From Bacillota bacterium (lineage in GTDB: Bacteria; Bacillota; Clostridia; Christensenellales; Christensenellaceae), in contig JAEYKI010000008.1 in assembly GCA_023408315.1 (NCBI GenBank), positions 372,001 through 436,000 on the forward strand: a stretch of DNA of 64,000 nt. The letters run 5' to 3'. The notes beneath the pieces are model-generated. The model was not told where the DNA came from and made no database searches. It worked only from the letters and a program-made list of their open reading frames with translations. The position numbers and the translations under genes are program-made. Of this stretch, positions 7,076 through 15,299 are shown piece by piece (positions within the stretch are counted from its first letter, which is position 1; each line of letters opens with the position of its first letter).

Positions 7076-8254
7076 TTACCCAATCCATACAGAAATCACT
7101 TCGCGCAGGCAATACAGGTATGTGAGCTGGTATACGTCCTCCCTCACAATCACATCGCTGGACGCAATCTTCTGCCCGTTCTTATACAGTACCATTTCCC
7201 CCACCTTGTCTCCCGCCCGTATGGGAAGCTCCAGGTTGGTAATCAGCTCCAGCTTCTTTTCCACCGTGTTTTCATCGCCCTTTTTCAAAAGCATGCTGAT
7301 ATCGTCCTTGGCATACAGGGAAATCTGCTTGCTGTTTGCCCCCTCCACCGTAAAATCCTTTTTCACCAACTGGCCGGATTTTAAAAACGTTCTGGAGGTA
7401 TAGGTATTAAAGGCCTCCTCCATGGCCGCGTTGGCGGCGGCGGTACGCACCTTGGTGGATTTGGCGCCAATCCCCACAAATATAAACCGGCTGTCGCCGG
7501 ATTTCCCGGTTCCGGCAATGGAGAATCCCGAATCTTTGGAAGACCCCACGCCCATTCCGTCGCACTTGTCGTTCACCTTTACCAGGCGGTTGGCATTTAC
7601 AATATCCGTCTTATGCGAATCGTTGTGCACAATGGTATCCATCCATATCTTGCTGAACTGGAAAAACAGCGGATACTTTACAATCTGCCTGCACAGGGCA
7701 ACCATGTCTTTCGCGCTGGTGGTGGCGCCGCTCTCAACATAACCGGTGCAGTTCACAAACTTGGTGCTGCTCATGCCAAGCTCCTGCGCTTTCTCGTTCA
7801 TGCGCTTTACAAACGCTTCCTCGCTGCCCGCAATCCGCTCTGCCAGCGCCATGCACGCGTCGTTGGCAGAAACCATAATCAGCCCCTTTAAAAGGGTCTC
7901 TACCGTATAATTGTCCTGCGGCTCCAGAAATATCTGCGAACCTCCCTGGCCTGCCGCATAGTCGCTTATCTTCACCTGGTCGCGCAGGCCTATCTCGTTC
8001 CGGTTCACAGCGTCCAGCACAATCAGCACGGTCATCAACTGGGACATGCCCGCGTTCTGCACAACAGTGTCGCTTGCCTTCTGCGCAATCACCTGGCCGG
8101 AAGCGCTGTCGCACAGCATATAGGCCGAGAAATTGGTATCATATCCCGAACTTGCAGCCTCGTCCGTCGTCGTTTCGGCTTTTGCGGATCCCATGGAAAT
8201 CTGAATCACCATGATCACTATGGTTAAAAACAAAACAGCCTTTCTGGCGCGCAC
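7076..8254 (-). CDS. DacF-like protein lacking the catalytic residues (pseudo-enzyme)
   Basis: 392 residues from a GTG at 8254 that follows GGGAG by 10 nt; this start gives a clean signal peptide (ending GSAKA). An ATG at 8302 would add 16 hydrophilic residues. The S11 carboxypeptidase fold is clear along the whole length, including a PBP5 C-terminal domain, but the active site is gone. In the SxxK position there is G69-M-S-Q72, and the KTG triad reads GVG at 235-237; only S129-A-N131 of the SxN motif is left. The frame is intact, so this is not an ordinary broken gene. Its place next to purine nucleoside phosphorylase and downstream of spo0A equals that of Bacillus dacF. It may bind peptidoglycan or a partner protein; the role is unknown. 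Confidence 0.85.
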   Translation of the reverse strand: MRARKAVLFLTIVIMVIQISMGSAKAETTTDEAASSGYDTNFSAYMLCDSASGQVIAQKASDTVVQNAGMSQLMTVLIVLDAVNRNEIGLRDQVKISDYAAGQGGSQIFLEPQDNYTVETLLKGLIMVSANDACMALAERIAGSEEAFVKRMNEKAQELGMSSTKFVNCTGYVESGATTSAKDMVALCRQIVKYPLFFQFSKIWMDTIVHNDSHKTDIVNANRLVKVNDKCDGMGVGSSKDSGFSIAGTGKSGDSRFIFVGIGAKSTKVRTAAANAAMEEAFNTYTSRTFLKSGQLVKKDFTVEGANSKQISLYAKDDISMLLKKGDENTVEKKLELITNLELPIRAGDKVGEMVLYKNGQKIASSDVIVREDVYQLTYLYCLREVISVWIG

Positions 8255-8377
8255 AGGTATCACTCTCCCATTGCAGCCCGGCGGTCGGCCGGGCAGGTTC
8301 ATACACCTTTTCGTTACAATATATGCGCCAGGAAAAGCCGTTTATTCTTAAATATATACAGTCTGTACTTTTTAAAT

Positions 8378-9199
8378 TCAGACAGCCTGCAAAAACCCGT
8401 CTATCAATGCAATCATCTGTTTGGCCACCTTTGCGCCCGCTTCCAGCACCTCCTGGTGCGTAATGGGCTGGCTGGATACGCCCGCCGCCAGGTTGCATAC
8501 GCAGGAGATCACCGCCGCCTCTACGCCCGCGTGCGCGCAGGCCACCACCTCATGCACCGTGGACATGCCCACCACGTCCGCTCCCAGGCGCCCAAGCGCC
8601 CGTATCTCCGCAGGCGTCTCGTAAGACGGCCCCACCATGTATCCATACACGCCCCTAAGGAGGCCTATGCCCTTCTCCAGGCCCACCTTCTCCAGCAGGA
8701 CGGCAAAGTCTTTGGAATACGCGTTAGAAACGTCCGGAAACCTTGGCCCAAACTCCTCCAGATTGGAGCCTGTCAGGGCGTTCAACCCGGAAAAATTAAT
8801 GTGATCGGTCACCAGCACCAGGTCGCCCGGCCTGAAATACCGGCTGATGCCGCCCGAAGCGTTTGTAAAAAGCGCCTTTTTTGCGCCCAGCAGCAATACA
8901 GTGCGCAGCGGAATCACCGTTTCAGAGGGCGAATACCCCTCGTAGCAATGAAACCTGCCCTGAAACACGGCAATCTTTTTGCCGCACCGCTCTGCAAACA
9001 GCAGCCTGCCCGCGTGCCCCGGCGCGGTGGAGACCGGAAACCCGGGAATGTCGGCGTAATTCATAACGCAAACCTTGTCCAAAGATTCCGCGTAATCACC
9101 CAGCCCGGAACCTAAAACAACCACAACCTCGGGCACAAAATCCGTCTTGCTGCGAATATACTCCCCGGCCTGCGTTATCCTCTGCATCGTGCTTTCCAT
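8378..9199 (-). CDS. Purine nucleoside phosphorylase, class I (trimeric)
   Basis: 273 residues. Family marks are VVLGSGLGDY near the N-terminus (phosphate site), GRFHCYEGY, NASGG, and MVGPSYETPAEIRAL, with VGMSTVHE in the base-binding region. The enzyme splits purine nucleosides with phosphate into base and ribose-1-phosphate for salvage. It matches Bacillus pupG, whose neighbours there are also spoIIM and dacF. The ATG at 9199 is chosen because GGAGG lies 5 nt before it; an ATG at 9226 lacks a site. Confidence 0.92.
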   Translation of the reverse strand: MESTMQRITQAGEYIRSKTDFVPEVVVVLGSGLGDYAESLDKVCVMNYADIPGFPVSTAPGHAGRLLFAERCGKKIAVFQGRFHCYEGYSPSETVIPLRTVLLLGAKKALFTNASGGISRYFRPGDLVLVTDHINFSGLNALTGSNLEEFGPRFPDVSNAYSKDFAVLLEKVGLEKGIGLLRGVYGYMVGPSYETPAEIRALGRLGADVVGMSTVHEVVACAHAGVEAAVISCVCNLAAGVSSQPITHQEVLEAGAKVAKQMIALIDGFLQAV

Positions 9200-9245
9200 A
9201 GCATCCTCCAAAATTTTTACTTGCATTCATCATATCATATCCGCC

Positions 9246-9830
9246 CTAAAAAATCGCCCGTTCCATCAAAAAAACACAGTAAGAGCAGATCACATACAAA
9301 AAGGCTGTAATGCAGTAGTTCTTTGCCTTGCGGTTGGCCAGCACCGCCTTTTCACCAAAGCTCAGGCGCAGTTCCCGGGAGGCAAGCAGGCCGTGCGCGT
9401 TCTCCACAGCGGTCTCGCACAAGCCAAGCGCAAAGCATGCCCATAAAAAAAGCAGCGGCACGCACAGCACGGCCAGAAAACCGCCGCCCACGTCCGCATC
9501 CATCACGGCCACGCGAAACAAAAAAACCTGCGCCCCGGCACCCACCAGAAGCAGCAGCGGCGTTAAAGCAAGCCCGGCGGGCGAAAACCCGCACAGCCAG
9601 ACCACCCCGGCAAAAAACACGGCAAGCAGAATCGTCACGGCGTCGGATCCGTCTCCTGAAAACCTTGCGCCAAGGTTGCTTTTAACGGTTTGGGCAAGGG
9701 AGCCCGAAATACCATCCAGCGTGTAGTATCCCGCCATGCATCCGGTCAAAAACACAAACGAGAGCAAAATATACTTGATTTTGTTTTGAACAACATGGCT
9801 TACAACTCCGGCAATAAAAGAAGGCCGCAT
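9246..9830 (-). CDS. SpoIIM-like sporulation membrane protein
   Basis: 194 residues with about five hydrophobic segments: 25-45, a long stretch at 65-100, 115-140 and a C-terminal one. The layout, with a first segment after a basic N-terminus and a VVWLCG turn in the middle, is like SpoIIM. SpoIIM works with SpoIID and SpoIIP in the engulfment machine that thins septal peptidoglycan. Identity by sequence alone is weak; the position between spo0A and pnp/dacF supports it, since Bacillus has spoIIM ahead of pupG-dacF. AGGAG lies 8 nt before the ATG at 9830. Confidence 0.6.
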   Translation of the reverse strand: MRPSFIAGVVSHVVQNKIKYILLSFVFLTGCMAGYYTLDGISGSLAQTVKSNLGARFSGDGSDAVTILLAVFFAGVVWLCGFSPAGLALTPLLLLVGAGAQVFLFRVAVMDADVGGGFLAVLCVPLLFLWACFALGLCETAVENAHGLLASRELRLSFGEKAVLANRKAKNYCITAFLYVICSYCVFLMERAIF

Positions 9831-9897
9831 ATCCACCACTCCTACTGGTACAGGTATATGCAGCCTTGGCCTTACCTTGCAAACGGAATAAAAATTT

Positions 9898-10653
9898 TCA
9901 GTCCACGTGGTTCATATTAATCTGAACCTTGTCCGCCATCATGGCGATAAATTCCGAATTGGTGGGCTTGCCCTTGTCCTCGTCTATGGTATAGCCGAAT
10001 ATTTCGTTCAGCAGCCTGGGATTGCCCCTGTTGTATGCCACCTCTATGGCGTGGCGTATGTCCCGCTCCACCCGCGAAGGCGTGGAATTATGGTTGTCCG
10101 CAATCTGCTGGTACAGCCGTTTGGTGATCCTGTCTATGTTGGATATGTCCCGGGTAACAATTTCTATCGCGCTTTTCAAATAACGGAATCCCTTAATATT
10201 TACGGGGATGCCCACGCTTTTTAAAAGGTCTGATATGGCGTTCTCGGAGAATATGGGGCGCGCGTCCTTCTCTCCGGCTCCGGACACTTGGATAATCTCC
10301 AGCAACCGTTTAGAAAAAAGGTTTTCGTCCAGCGGCTTGATAAATATATAGTGCACGCCCAGGTCGAGAGACTTTTTAATGTAAAACTCGTGGCTCACAA
10401 ATGTTGTAACGATCTTGACCACATCGTCATTCACAATGCCCTCCAGCAGGTCAAAGCCGTCGCCCTTGGGCAGTAATGGCTCCACAATCACAATATCCGG
10501 CCGAAAGGCGTTATATTGCTCCATGGCAGACCGCCCGTCAAACGCAAATTCAATGTCGCTGACCAGTTGCAGCTTGGTCAATATTCTTTTAATTGCAAGG
10601 CAGTACTGGCTGGAACTATCCACAACCAATACGCGAAAAGTATTCACCAACAC
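9898..10653 (-). CDS. spo0A: Sporulation master regulator Spo0A with Glu at the phosphorylation site
   Basis: 251 residues. The C-terminal DNA-binding domain (about 140-251) is typical: VGIPVNIKGFRYL, TPSRVERDIRHAIEVAYNRGN and KPTNSEFIAMMADK. The N-terminal receiver domain is kept in outline (D12, T83 or T84, K106), but the phosphoacceptor Asp of Bacillus (D56) is E58 here, in IVIVEPLLP, and the second acidic pocket residue (D11) is Ser13. Spo0A~P normally turns on sporulation and turns off growth-phase genes. Glu often imitates phospho-Asp, so this protein may be active without a kinase relay. The start is GTG at 10653 (a GTG at 10647 is also possible). It lies downstream of spoIVB, the order found in nearly all spore formers, and has its own promoter. 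Confidence 0.93.
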   Translation of the reverse strand: MLVNTFRVLVVDSSSQYCLAIKRILTKLQLVSDIEFAFDGRSAMEQYNAFRPDIVIVEPLLPKGDGFDLLEGIVNDDVVKIVTTFVSHEFYIKKSLDLGVHYIFIKPLDENLFSKRLLEIIQVSGAGEKDARPIFSENAISDLLKSVGIPVNIKGFRYLKSAIEIVTRDISNIDRITKRLYQQIADNHNSTPSRVERDIRHAIEVAYNRGNPRLLNEIFGYTIDEDKGKPTNSEFIAMMADKVQINMNHVD

Positions 10654-10745
10654 GATTCACCACCCACTCTAAATCGAAATTAGTAAATTTTATTTTAAAC
10701 TTAAATCAAGCAAGCCTATATATAAACATGTATATTTCAAAAATT

Positions 10746-10846
10746 AAAAAGACCGGCATTGTTCTGGGACATGCAACTCTGGGCTGCGGTAGTTGTAATT
10801 ATAGCATCCCGTTTGTCGTTTTGCAACCATTACCGCCGGTCTTTTT
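10746..10846. terminator. Perfect 12-bp stem around the spo0A promoter
   Basis: AAAAAGACCGGC (10746-10757) pairs perfectly with GCCGGTCTTTTT (10835-10846), leaving a 77-nt loop that contains the spo0A promoter. In RNA reading through from spoIVB the stem would be followed by T-rich sequence and could act as a terminator in either direction. RNA starting at the spo0A promoter holds only one arm and cannot form it. Confidence 0.55.
10798..10826 (-). promoter_or_regulatory. Sigma-A-type promoter of spo0A
   Basis: TTGCAA (10821-10826), a 17-bp spacer and a perfect TATAAT (10798-10803). The predicted start is near 10791, about 140 nt before the spo0A start codon. TTTGTCGTTTT in the spacer resembles a Spo0A box (TGTCGAA) only weakly, with two mismatches. 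Confidence 0.8.
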
Positions 10847-10873
10847 ATATGTTTTTTTGTGTGCTTAATGTTT

Positions 10874-12160
10874 TTATTTGTACAGCTCGTCCAGCATCCA
10901 TTCAATGTAAATTCCATACCCTCTGGTGGGATCGTTCACAAATACATGCGTCACCGCGCCAATCAGTTTGCCGTCCTGAATCACCGGGCTGCCGCTCATG
11001 CCCTGCACAATACCGCCTGTTTTTTTAAGCAGTTCCGGGTCTGTAACCGTTATCAAAAAGCTCTTCTGCGCCGGCTCGCTCTGGGGCACCACATTACTCA
11101 CCATGCAGTCGTAGGCTTTTATGCCTTTGTCGTCCACCGTGGAGAGCAACTCGGCAGGCCCTTCGTGCACCTCGCTCTGCTTGGCCACGGGCAGCCCGTC
11201 CGGGTAGAGCGGATTGCTCATTTTGTTGTAACTCAGGCCGTATATGCCGTAATCAGAATTTTTTAAAATAGACCCTATGGCGTTGTCCGGGTTAAAATAC
11301 CCTTTCAGTTCGCCCGGCGTGCCCGCCTCGCCCCGCACAATGTCTATAATCTTGGAAGCGATAATCTGCCCATCGCGTACAGAAAGCTCTTCGCCCGTAT
11401 CCAGGTCCGTGATGGCGTGCCCCAGGCCGCCGAATCCGCCTGTCTGCTGGTCATAAAAGGTAAGCGTTCCCACGCCCGCCGTCGAGTCGCGCACCCAAAC
11501 GCCCAGCCGGTATACATTGTCGTAAGCGTCCTGCTGCGGAGTAATCACCGCCGTAAATTCCTGGCTGCCCCGTTTAATGCCCAAAGTCACCTGCTCGGAG
11601 GTGGTCTGGTTGATCATCTCGGAAAGATGGTCCGCGTCGTCCACCTGTTTGCCGTTAATGGATTCAATCACGTCTCCGGCCCGCAATCCCGCGTCCCTCG
11701 CCGGGTTCACATTTTCTCCCTTGCTGTTTACAATATCGGATACGCCAACAATCAACGCGCCCTTGGTATGCAGCGTTACGCCGATGGACTGTCCGCCCGG
11801 AATCAGCTTTTTGCCGTCCAGATAGTCGGTCACATTTATTTTTACATCTTTAATAGGGATAAAACCAAGAATGTTCAGCTGAACTTCCGTAGGCTGCGTC
11901 GCCTCCACCTCAATGGGCGACGAGAGATCATACCGGTTCTTTTGATTCAGCGTATGCCCGTTAAACTTGACCACGCCCACCGCGTCGCCCGAAATGGTGA
12001 CCTGAACAGGCAGACGGAAATTAACCGTCTGTGCTACGCCGTTGGCCACGTTAATCTGATCCGGGATATTAAATACCTGAATCGCTAAAAATACCGCCAA
12101 AATCAGCACAAATGTGCCGAATAACCCTAAAAATATCTTTAACCCGCCATTTTTCTTCAA
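10874..12160 (-). CDS. spoIVB: SpoIVB serine peptidase
   Basis: 428 residues. It has one N-terminal membrane anchor (about 6-30), a PDZ domain around ARDAGLRAGDVIESINGKQV, and the S55 peptidase domain with GLGHAITD (His) and GGIVQGMSGSPVIQDGK (catalytic Ser). SpoIVB is secreted from the forespore and cuts SpoIVFA, which lets SpoIVFB process pro-sigma-K; a sigK gene with a pro-sequence is at 25664-26359. TTG at 12160 is preferred over GTG at 12172 because GAGGTG is 9 nt before it and the GTG overlaps that site. It lies between recN and spo0A as in Bacillus. Confidence 0.95.
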   Translation of the reverse strand: MKKNGGLKIFLGLFGTFVLILAVFLAIQVFNIPDQINVANGVAQTVNFRLPVQVTISGDAVGVVKFNGHTLNQKNRYDLSSPIEVEATQPTEVQLNILGFIPIKDVKINVTDYLDGKKLIPGGQSIGVTLHTKGALIVGVSDIVNSKGENVNPARDAGLRAGDVIESINGKQVDDADHLSEMINQTTSEQVTLGIKRGSQEFTAVITPQQDAYDNVYRLGVWVRDSTAGVGTLTFYDQQTGGFGGLGHAITDLDTGEELSVRDGQIIASKIIDIVRGEAGTPGELKGYFNPDNAIGSILKNSDYGIYGLSYNKMSNPLYPDGLPVAKQSEVHEGPAELLSTVDDKGIKAYDCMVSNVVPQSEPAQKSFLITVTDPELLKKTGGIVQGMSGSPVIQDGKLIGAVTHVFVNDPTRGYGIYIEWMLDELYK

Positions 12161-12236
12161 ATCAAAAAACACCTCATTTCAAAACCTGTTATTAGTTTTG
12201 AAAAACGGGTGCTTTTTATCCAAAGAAATTTTTGGC

Positions 12237-13928
12237 TTATCTATGCTTTAAAGCGCCGGCTTTTTCAATCATTTCAGCGGCATGCGACAGCGAACTCTCC
12301 GAATCGCCGCCCCCCGAAAGCCGCGAGACTTCCGAAATTTTTCCGCCGCGGTTTAAATGTTCCACTTGCGTGATCATTTTCCCATTTTGCTGAATTTTGT
12401 CGATCAGGTAGTTCTCATCCGCAATGGCCGCAATCTGCGGCAGGTGCGTCACGCATATCACCTGCCTGCTGGCGGCGATGCCGGAAAGCTTTTCCGCAAC
12501 CACATGCGCCATATGCCCGCTGATGCCCGTGTCTATCTCGTCAAATATCAAAGTGCTCACCTGGTCCGTATTCGCCAGAACGTTTTTAAACGCCAGCATA
12601 ATGCGCGAAACCTCGCCGCCCGAAACGATTTTTGCCAAAGGCTTCATGGGTTCGCCCACATTGGTGGAAATCACAAATTCCAGCCTGTCCGGCCCGGCCT
12701 CCGTAAACGTTGTCTCCGCAAACGCGGGCAGGTCTTCTATTTGCACCCGGAACCGGGACGAAGCCATGCCCAAATCTTTCAGTTCGTTTTCAATCAGGCT
12801 TTCCAGTTCTCCGGCAACTTCCTTCCGTTTATCCGAAAGCTTTGCGTACAGTGCGTATAGTTCCTTCTGCACCCGGTCCAGTTTGCCCTGTATCTCTGCC
12901 AGAAGCCTGTCGCTGTTTTCCAGGCGGTCCAGCTTTTTTGCGACGTCGTCCAGGTAGGCGCAAATGGCTTCCTCGCTGCCGCCGTATTTTCGCTTCAGGC
13001 CATACAGCGCGTCCAGCCGCTCCTGAACCGCCTCCACCCTGGATTCGTCAAACAGCACCTGGCCCCCCAGCTGCTGTGCTTCCTGCGCTATATCCTCCAG
13101 GCTGTAATAGCCCTCCTGCAAACGTTCGGCCAGCGCCGCATACGCGGGGTTGTAAGGCGAAACCGCCTCCAGCTCGCGGCTTATGCGGCTGAGTTCGCTT
13201 AAAACAGAATTCTGCCGCGCATACAGAGCCGCGTGGCAGCCGTTTAAAGCGGATGCGATTTTTTCCGCATTCATTGCCGCGTTCAGTTCTTCCTTCAGCG
13301 CTTCTTCCTCGCCGGGCCGCACCGCTGCCCTTTCTATTTCTTCAATCTCATACCGCAGCAGGTCCATCTGCCGGGCCCGTTCCTGCGGCGTCCCGCCGAT
13401 GGATTCACGGCTTTCCAACAAAAATTTGTATTCTTTATAGTATGTTTTTATTTGCGCCTTGTATTCTTTGATTGCGTCGCCGCCAAAACTGTCCACAAAG
13501 CCTATGTGCGTTTTGCTCTGCAGCAAATACTGGTGCTCGTGTTGGCCGTGCAGGTCCACAATGCGGTCCATCCATTCTTTAAGCGCGGTCAGGTTCACCG
13601 CCATACCGTTGATGCGGCAGGTATTCTTGCCGTCCGCGGTCAGGTCACGGGAAACAATCAGTTCCTCCGCGGCTTCAATGCCGTATTTTTCATAAAGGTC
13701 CTGTACGCTTTCGTTGTCAATAAAAAACACGGCCTCCACCCGCGCGCCTTTCTCGCCCGTGCGGATCAAATCCCTGTCCGCCCGTTCGCCCAGCACAAGG
13801 TTCATGGAGTCCACAATAATAGATTTCCCGGCGCCGGTCTCTCCCGTCATCACGTTGAGTCCGGTTCCGAATTCAATTGTTAAATGGTCTATCAATGCTA
13901 TGTTTTTTATGGTAAGCGCGTGTATCAT
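12237..13928 (-). CDS. recN: DNA repair protein RecN
   Basis: 563 residues, SMC-like ATPase of double-strand break repair. The Walker A motif GETGAGKS is at 29-36; the coiled-coil arms fill about 150-350 and are rich in Glu, Lys and Arg; the C-terminal half carries the signature VSGGEVSRIMLA and the Walker B segment TLIFDEIDTGISG. RecN collects at DNA ends early in repair and works with RecA (17352-18380). It follows argR by 1 bp, so the two are coupled. Confidence 0.97.
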   Translation of the reverse strand: MIHALTIKNIALIDHLTIEFGTGLNVMTGETGAGKSIIVDSMNLVLGERADRDLIRTGEKGARVEAVFFIDNESVQDLYEKYGIEAAEELIVSRDLTADGKNTCRINGMAVNLTALKEWMDRIVDLHGQHEHQYLLQSKTHIGFVDSFGGDAIKEYKAQIKTYYKEYKFLLESRESIGGTPQERARQMDLLRYEIEEIERAAVRPGEEEALKEELNAAMNAEKIASALNGCHAALYARQNSVLSELSRISRELEAVSPYNPAYAALAERLQEGYYSLEDIAQEAQQLGGQVLFDESRVEAVQERLDALYGLKRKYGGSEEAICAYLDDVAKKLDRLENSDRLLAEIQGKLDRVQKELYALYAKLSDKRKEVAGELESLIENELKDLGMASSRFRVQIEDLPAFAETTFTEAGPDRLEFVISTNVGEPMKPLAKIVSGGEVSRIMLAFKNVLANTDQVSTLIFDEIDTGISGHMAHVVAEKLSGIAASRQVICVTHLPQIAAIADENYLIDKIQQNGKMITQVEHLNRGGKISEVSRLSGGGDSESSLSHAAEMIEKAGALKHR

Positions 13929-13929
13929 A

Positions 13930-14391
13930 CTAATCCTGGTATTTAAGCATCTGCCTGAATCGGGTCACTATGGACGCGGCTGCATCCGCGCTCCTGATGG
14001 CCACAAAAATGGTGTTGTCCCCCGCAATGGTACCCACCACCTCCGGCAAATGAAGCCCGTCCACCACCTCTGCTGCGGCGTTGGCGCTTCCCGTGAGCGT
14101 CTTTACAACAATAATGTTTCCTGCGGATTCAATGGACAGCACGGTATCTTTAAAAATACGGAGGAGCACATTCATGTCGCTTGCGTCCTTTTTCTCGTTC
14201 ACCGCGTACTTGTATATGCCCGTATCCGTCTGTATCTTGATCAAATGCAGTTCCTTGATGTCCCTTGATATGGTTGCCTGTGTCACCTGGAATCCCGCCT
14301 GCTGCAACAGCCGTACAAGGTCGTCCTGCGTCTCAACCTCCCGGCCCGAAATCAGCTCTATAATTTTGTTCTGCCTTTTGCTCTTGGCCAC
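13930..14391 (-). CDS. argR: Arginine repressor ArgR (AhrC)
   Basis: 153 residues. The N-terminal winged helix contains TQDDLVRLLQQAGFQVTQATISRDI, of which QVTQATISRDIKEL is the DNA-reading part, and the C-terminal hexamerisation domain ends with GTIAGDNTIFVAIRS, whose GDNT-type loop binds arginine. With arginine the hexamer represses arginine synthesis and activates breakdown genes. No arginine genes are in the window; the site between nadK and recN is the standard Firmicute position. GTG at 14391 gives the best spacing from AAGGGG; an in-frame GTG at 14400 overlaps that site. Confidence 0.95.
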   Translation of the reverse strand: MAKSKRQNKIIELISGREVETQDDLVRLLQQAGFQVTQATISRDIKELHLIKIQTDTGIYKYAVNEKKDASDMNVLLRIFKDTVLSIESAGNIIVVKTLTGSANAAAEVVDGLHLPEVVGTIAGDNTIFVAIRSADAAASIVTRFRQMLKYQD

Positions 14392-14404
14392 TCCACACAC
14401 CCCT

Positions 14405-15250
14405 TTATTCTCTGTCGTCCGTCTGCCACTGCGCCAGCTTTACCTTGAGCAGTTCAAAAAAGTTGCCGTCTTTAAGCCGCACAAACCGCGCGAACGAATC
14501 CGACTTTTTAATTGCAACGGAGGCGTTACATCCAAGGCGCTTGGAATGCTGCCCGTCCGATGTGACGAAAACCTGGAAATCGCTTGACAATACGCGGATT
14601 TCCACCTCGTCGTTTTCATTTAAAACAATGCTGCGCGCGTTTAAGGTATGCGCGCAAACCGGCGTTACCAAAATACAGTTTACGCTTGGCGCAATAATGG
14701 GGCCGCCCGCGGAGATGGTGTAACCGGTCGATCCCGTTGGGCTGGAGATAATCATGCCGTCGCAGTAATACTTTTCCGCAAACGTGCCGTTTATCCTCAG
14801 TTCCAGGCTTACCATGCGCGGAACATTGCGCGGCGATAGAACAAAATCGTTCAGGGCAATCAGCGTCTCCTCATAAGATTCTGAAGTCGCCTGCAGCATC
14901 ATGCGCGATTCCACATTATATTTGCCGTTTGTAATGCGCTTCAGAGCCCACGGCACTTCCTCCGGCTCTATCTCAGCCAGAAAACCCATTCTGCCAAGGT
15001 TTACGCCTATAATCTTTGTGCCGCAGCCCGCATACTTGCGCGCCGCGGAGAGAATGGTCCCGTCCCCGCCGAGTACAAACAGAAAATCCGTTTCCTCTAT
15101 GCCCGGCCGGTAAGAACCCTCCAGGTGCGCCGAAAGCTCGCGGTCCAGGTATATTTCCCGGCCCAGCTCGTTCAAAGCGCCTATGACTTTTCTCGTATTC
15201 AAAAGGGACTTGTCTTTGTCAAAATTGGTGTAAATACCGAATTTAAACAT
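14405..15250 (-). CDS. nadK: NAD kinase
   Basis: 281 residues. The catalytic GGDGT motif (in FVLGGDGTILSAARKY) and the substrate loop SSPTGSTGYTISAGGPI are intact, together with the C-terminal beta-rich domain. The enzyme phosphorylates NAD to NADP, the only route to NADP. The ATG at 15250, preceded by GGAGA, is preferred over the ATG at 15283. The gene is in the usual tlyA-nadK-argR-recN series; argR begins 13 bp after its stop. Confidence 0.95.
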   Translation of the reverse strand: MFKFGIYTNFDKDKSLLNTRKVIGALNELGREIYLDRELSAHLEGSYRPGIEETDFLFVLGGDGTILSAARKYAGCGTKIIGVNLGRMGFLAEIEPEEVPWALKRITNGKYNVESRMMLQATSESYEETLIALNDFVLSPRNVPRMVSLELRINGTFAEKYYCDGMIISSPTGSTGYTISAGGPIIAPSVNCILVTPVCAHTLNARSIVLNENDEVEIRVLSSDFQVFVTSDGQHSKRLGCNASVAIKKSDSFARFVRLKDGNFFELLKVKLAQWQTDDRE

Positions 15251-15299
15251 ACCGTCTCCAATATTTTCTAAATGCGAATTCATTATACCGAATATTTTG

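Noticed and set aside
8303..8377. Forespore-type (sigma F/G) promoter before the DacF-like gene
   Set aside because: GAATA and CATATAT have suitable spacing but the -10 differs from the consensus at its last bases; not convincing.
10812..10822. A Spo0A box in the spo0A promoter
   Set aside because: TTTGTCGTTTT has two mismatches to the core TGTCGAA, too weak to list as a site.
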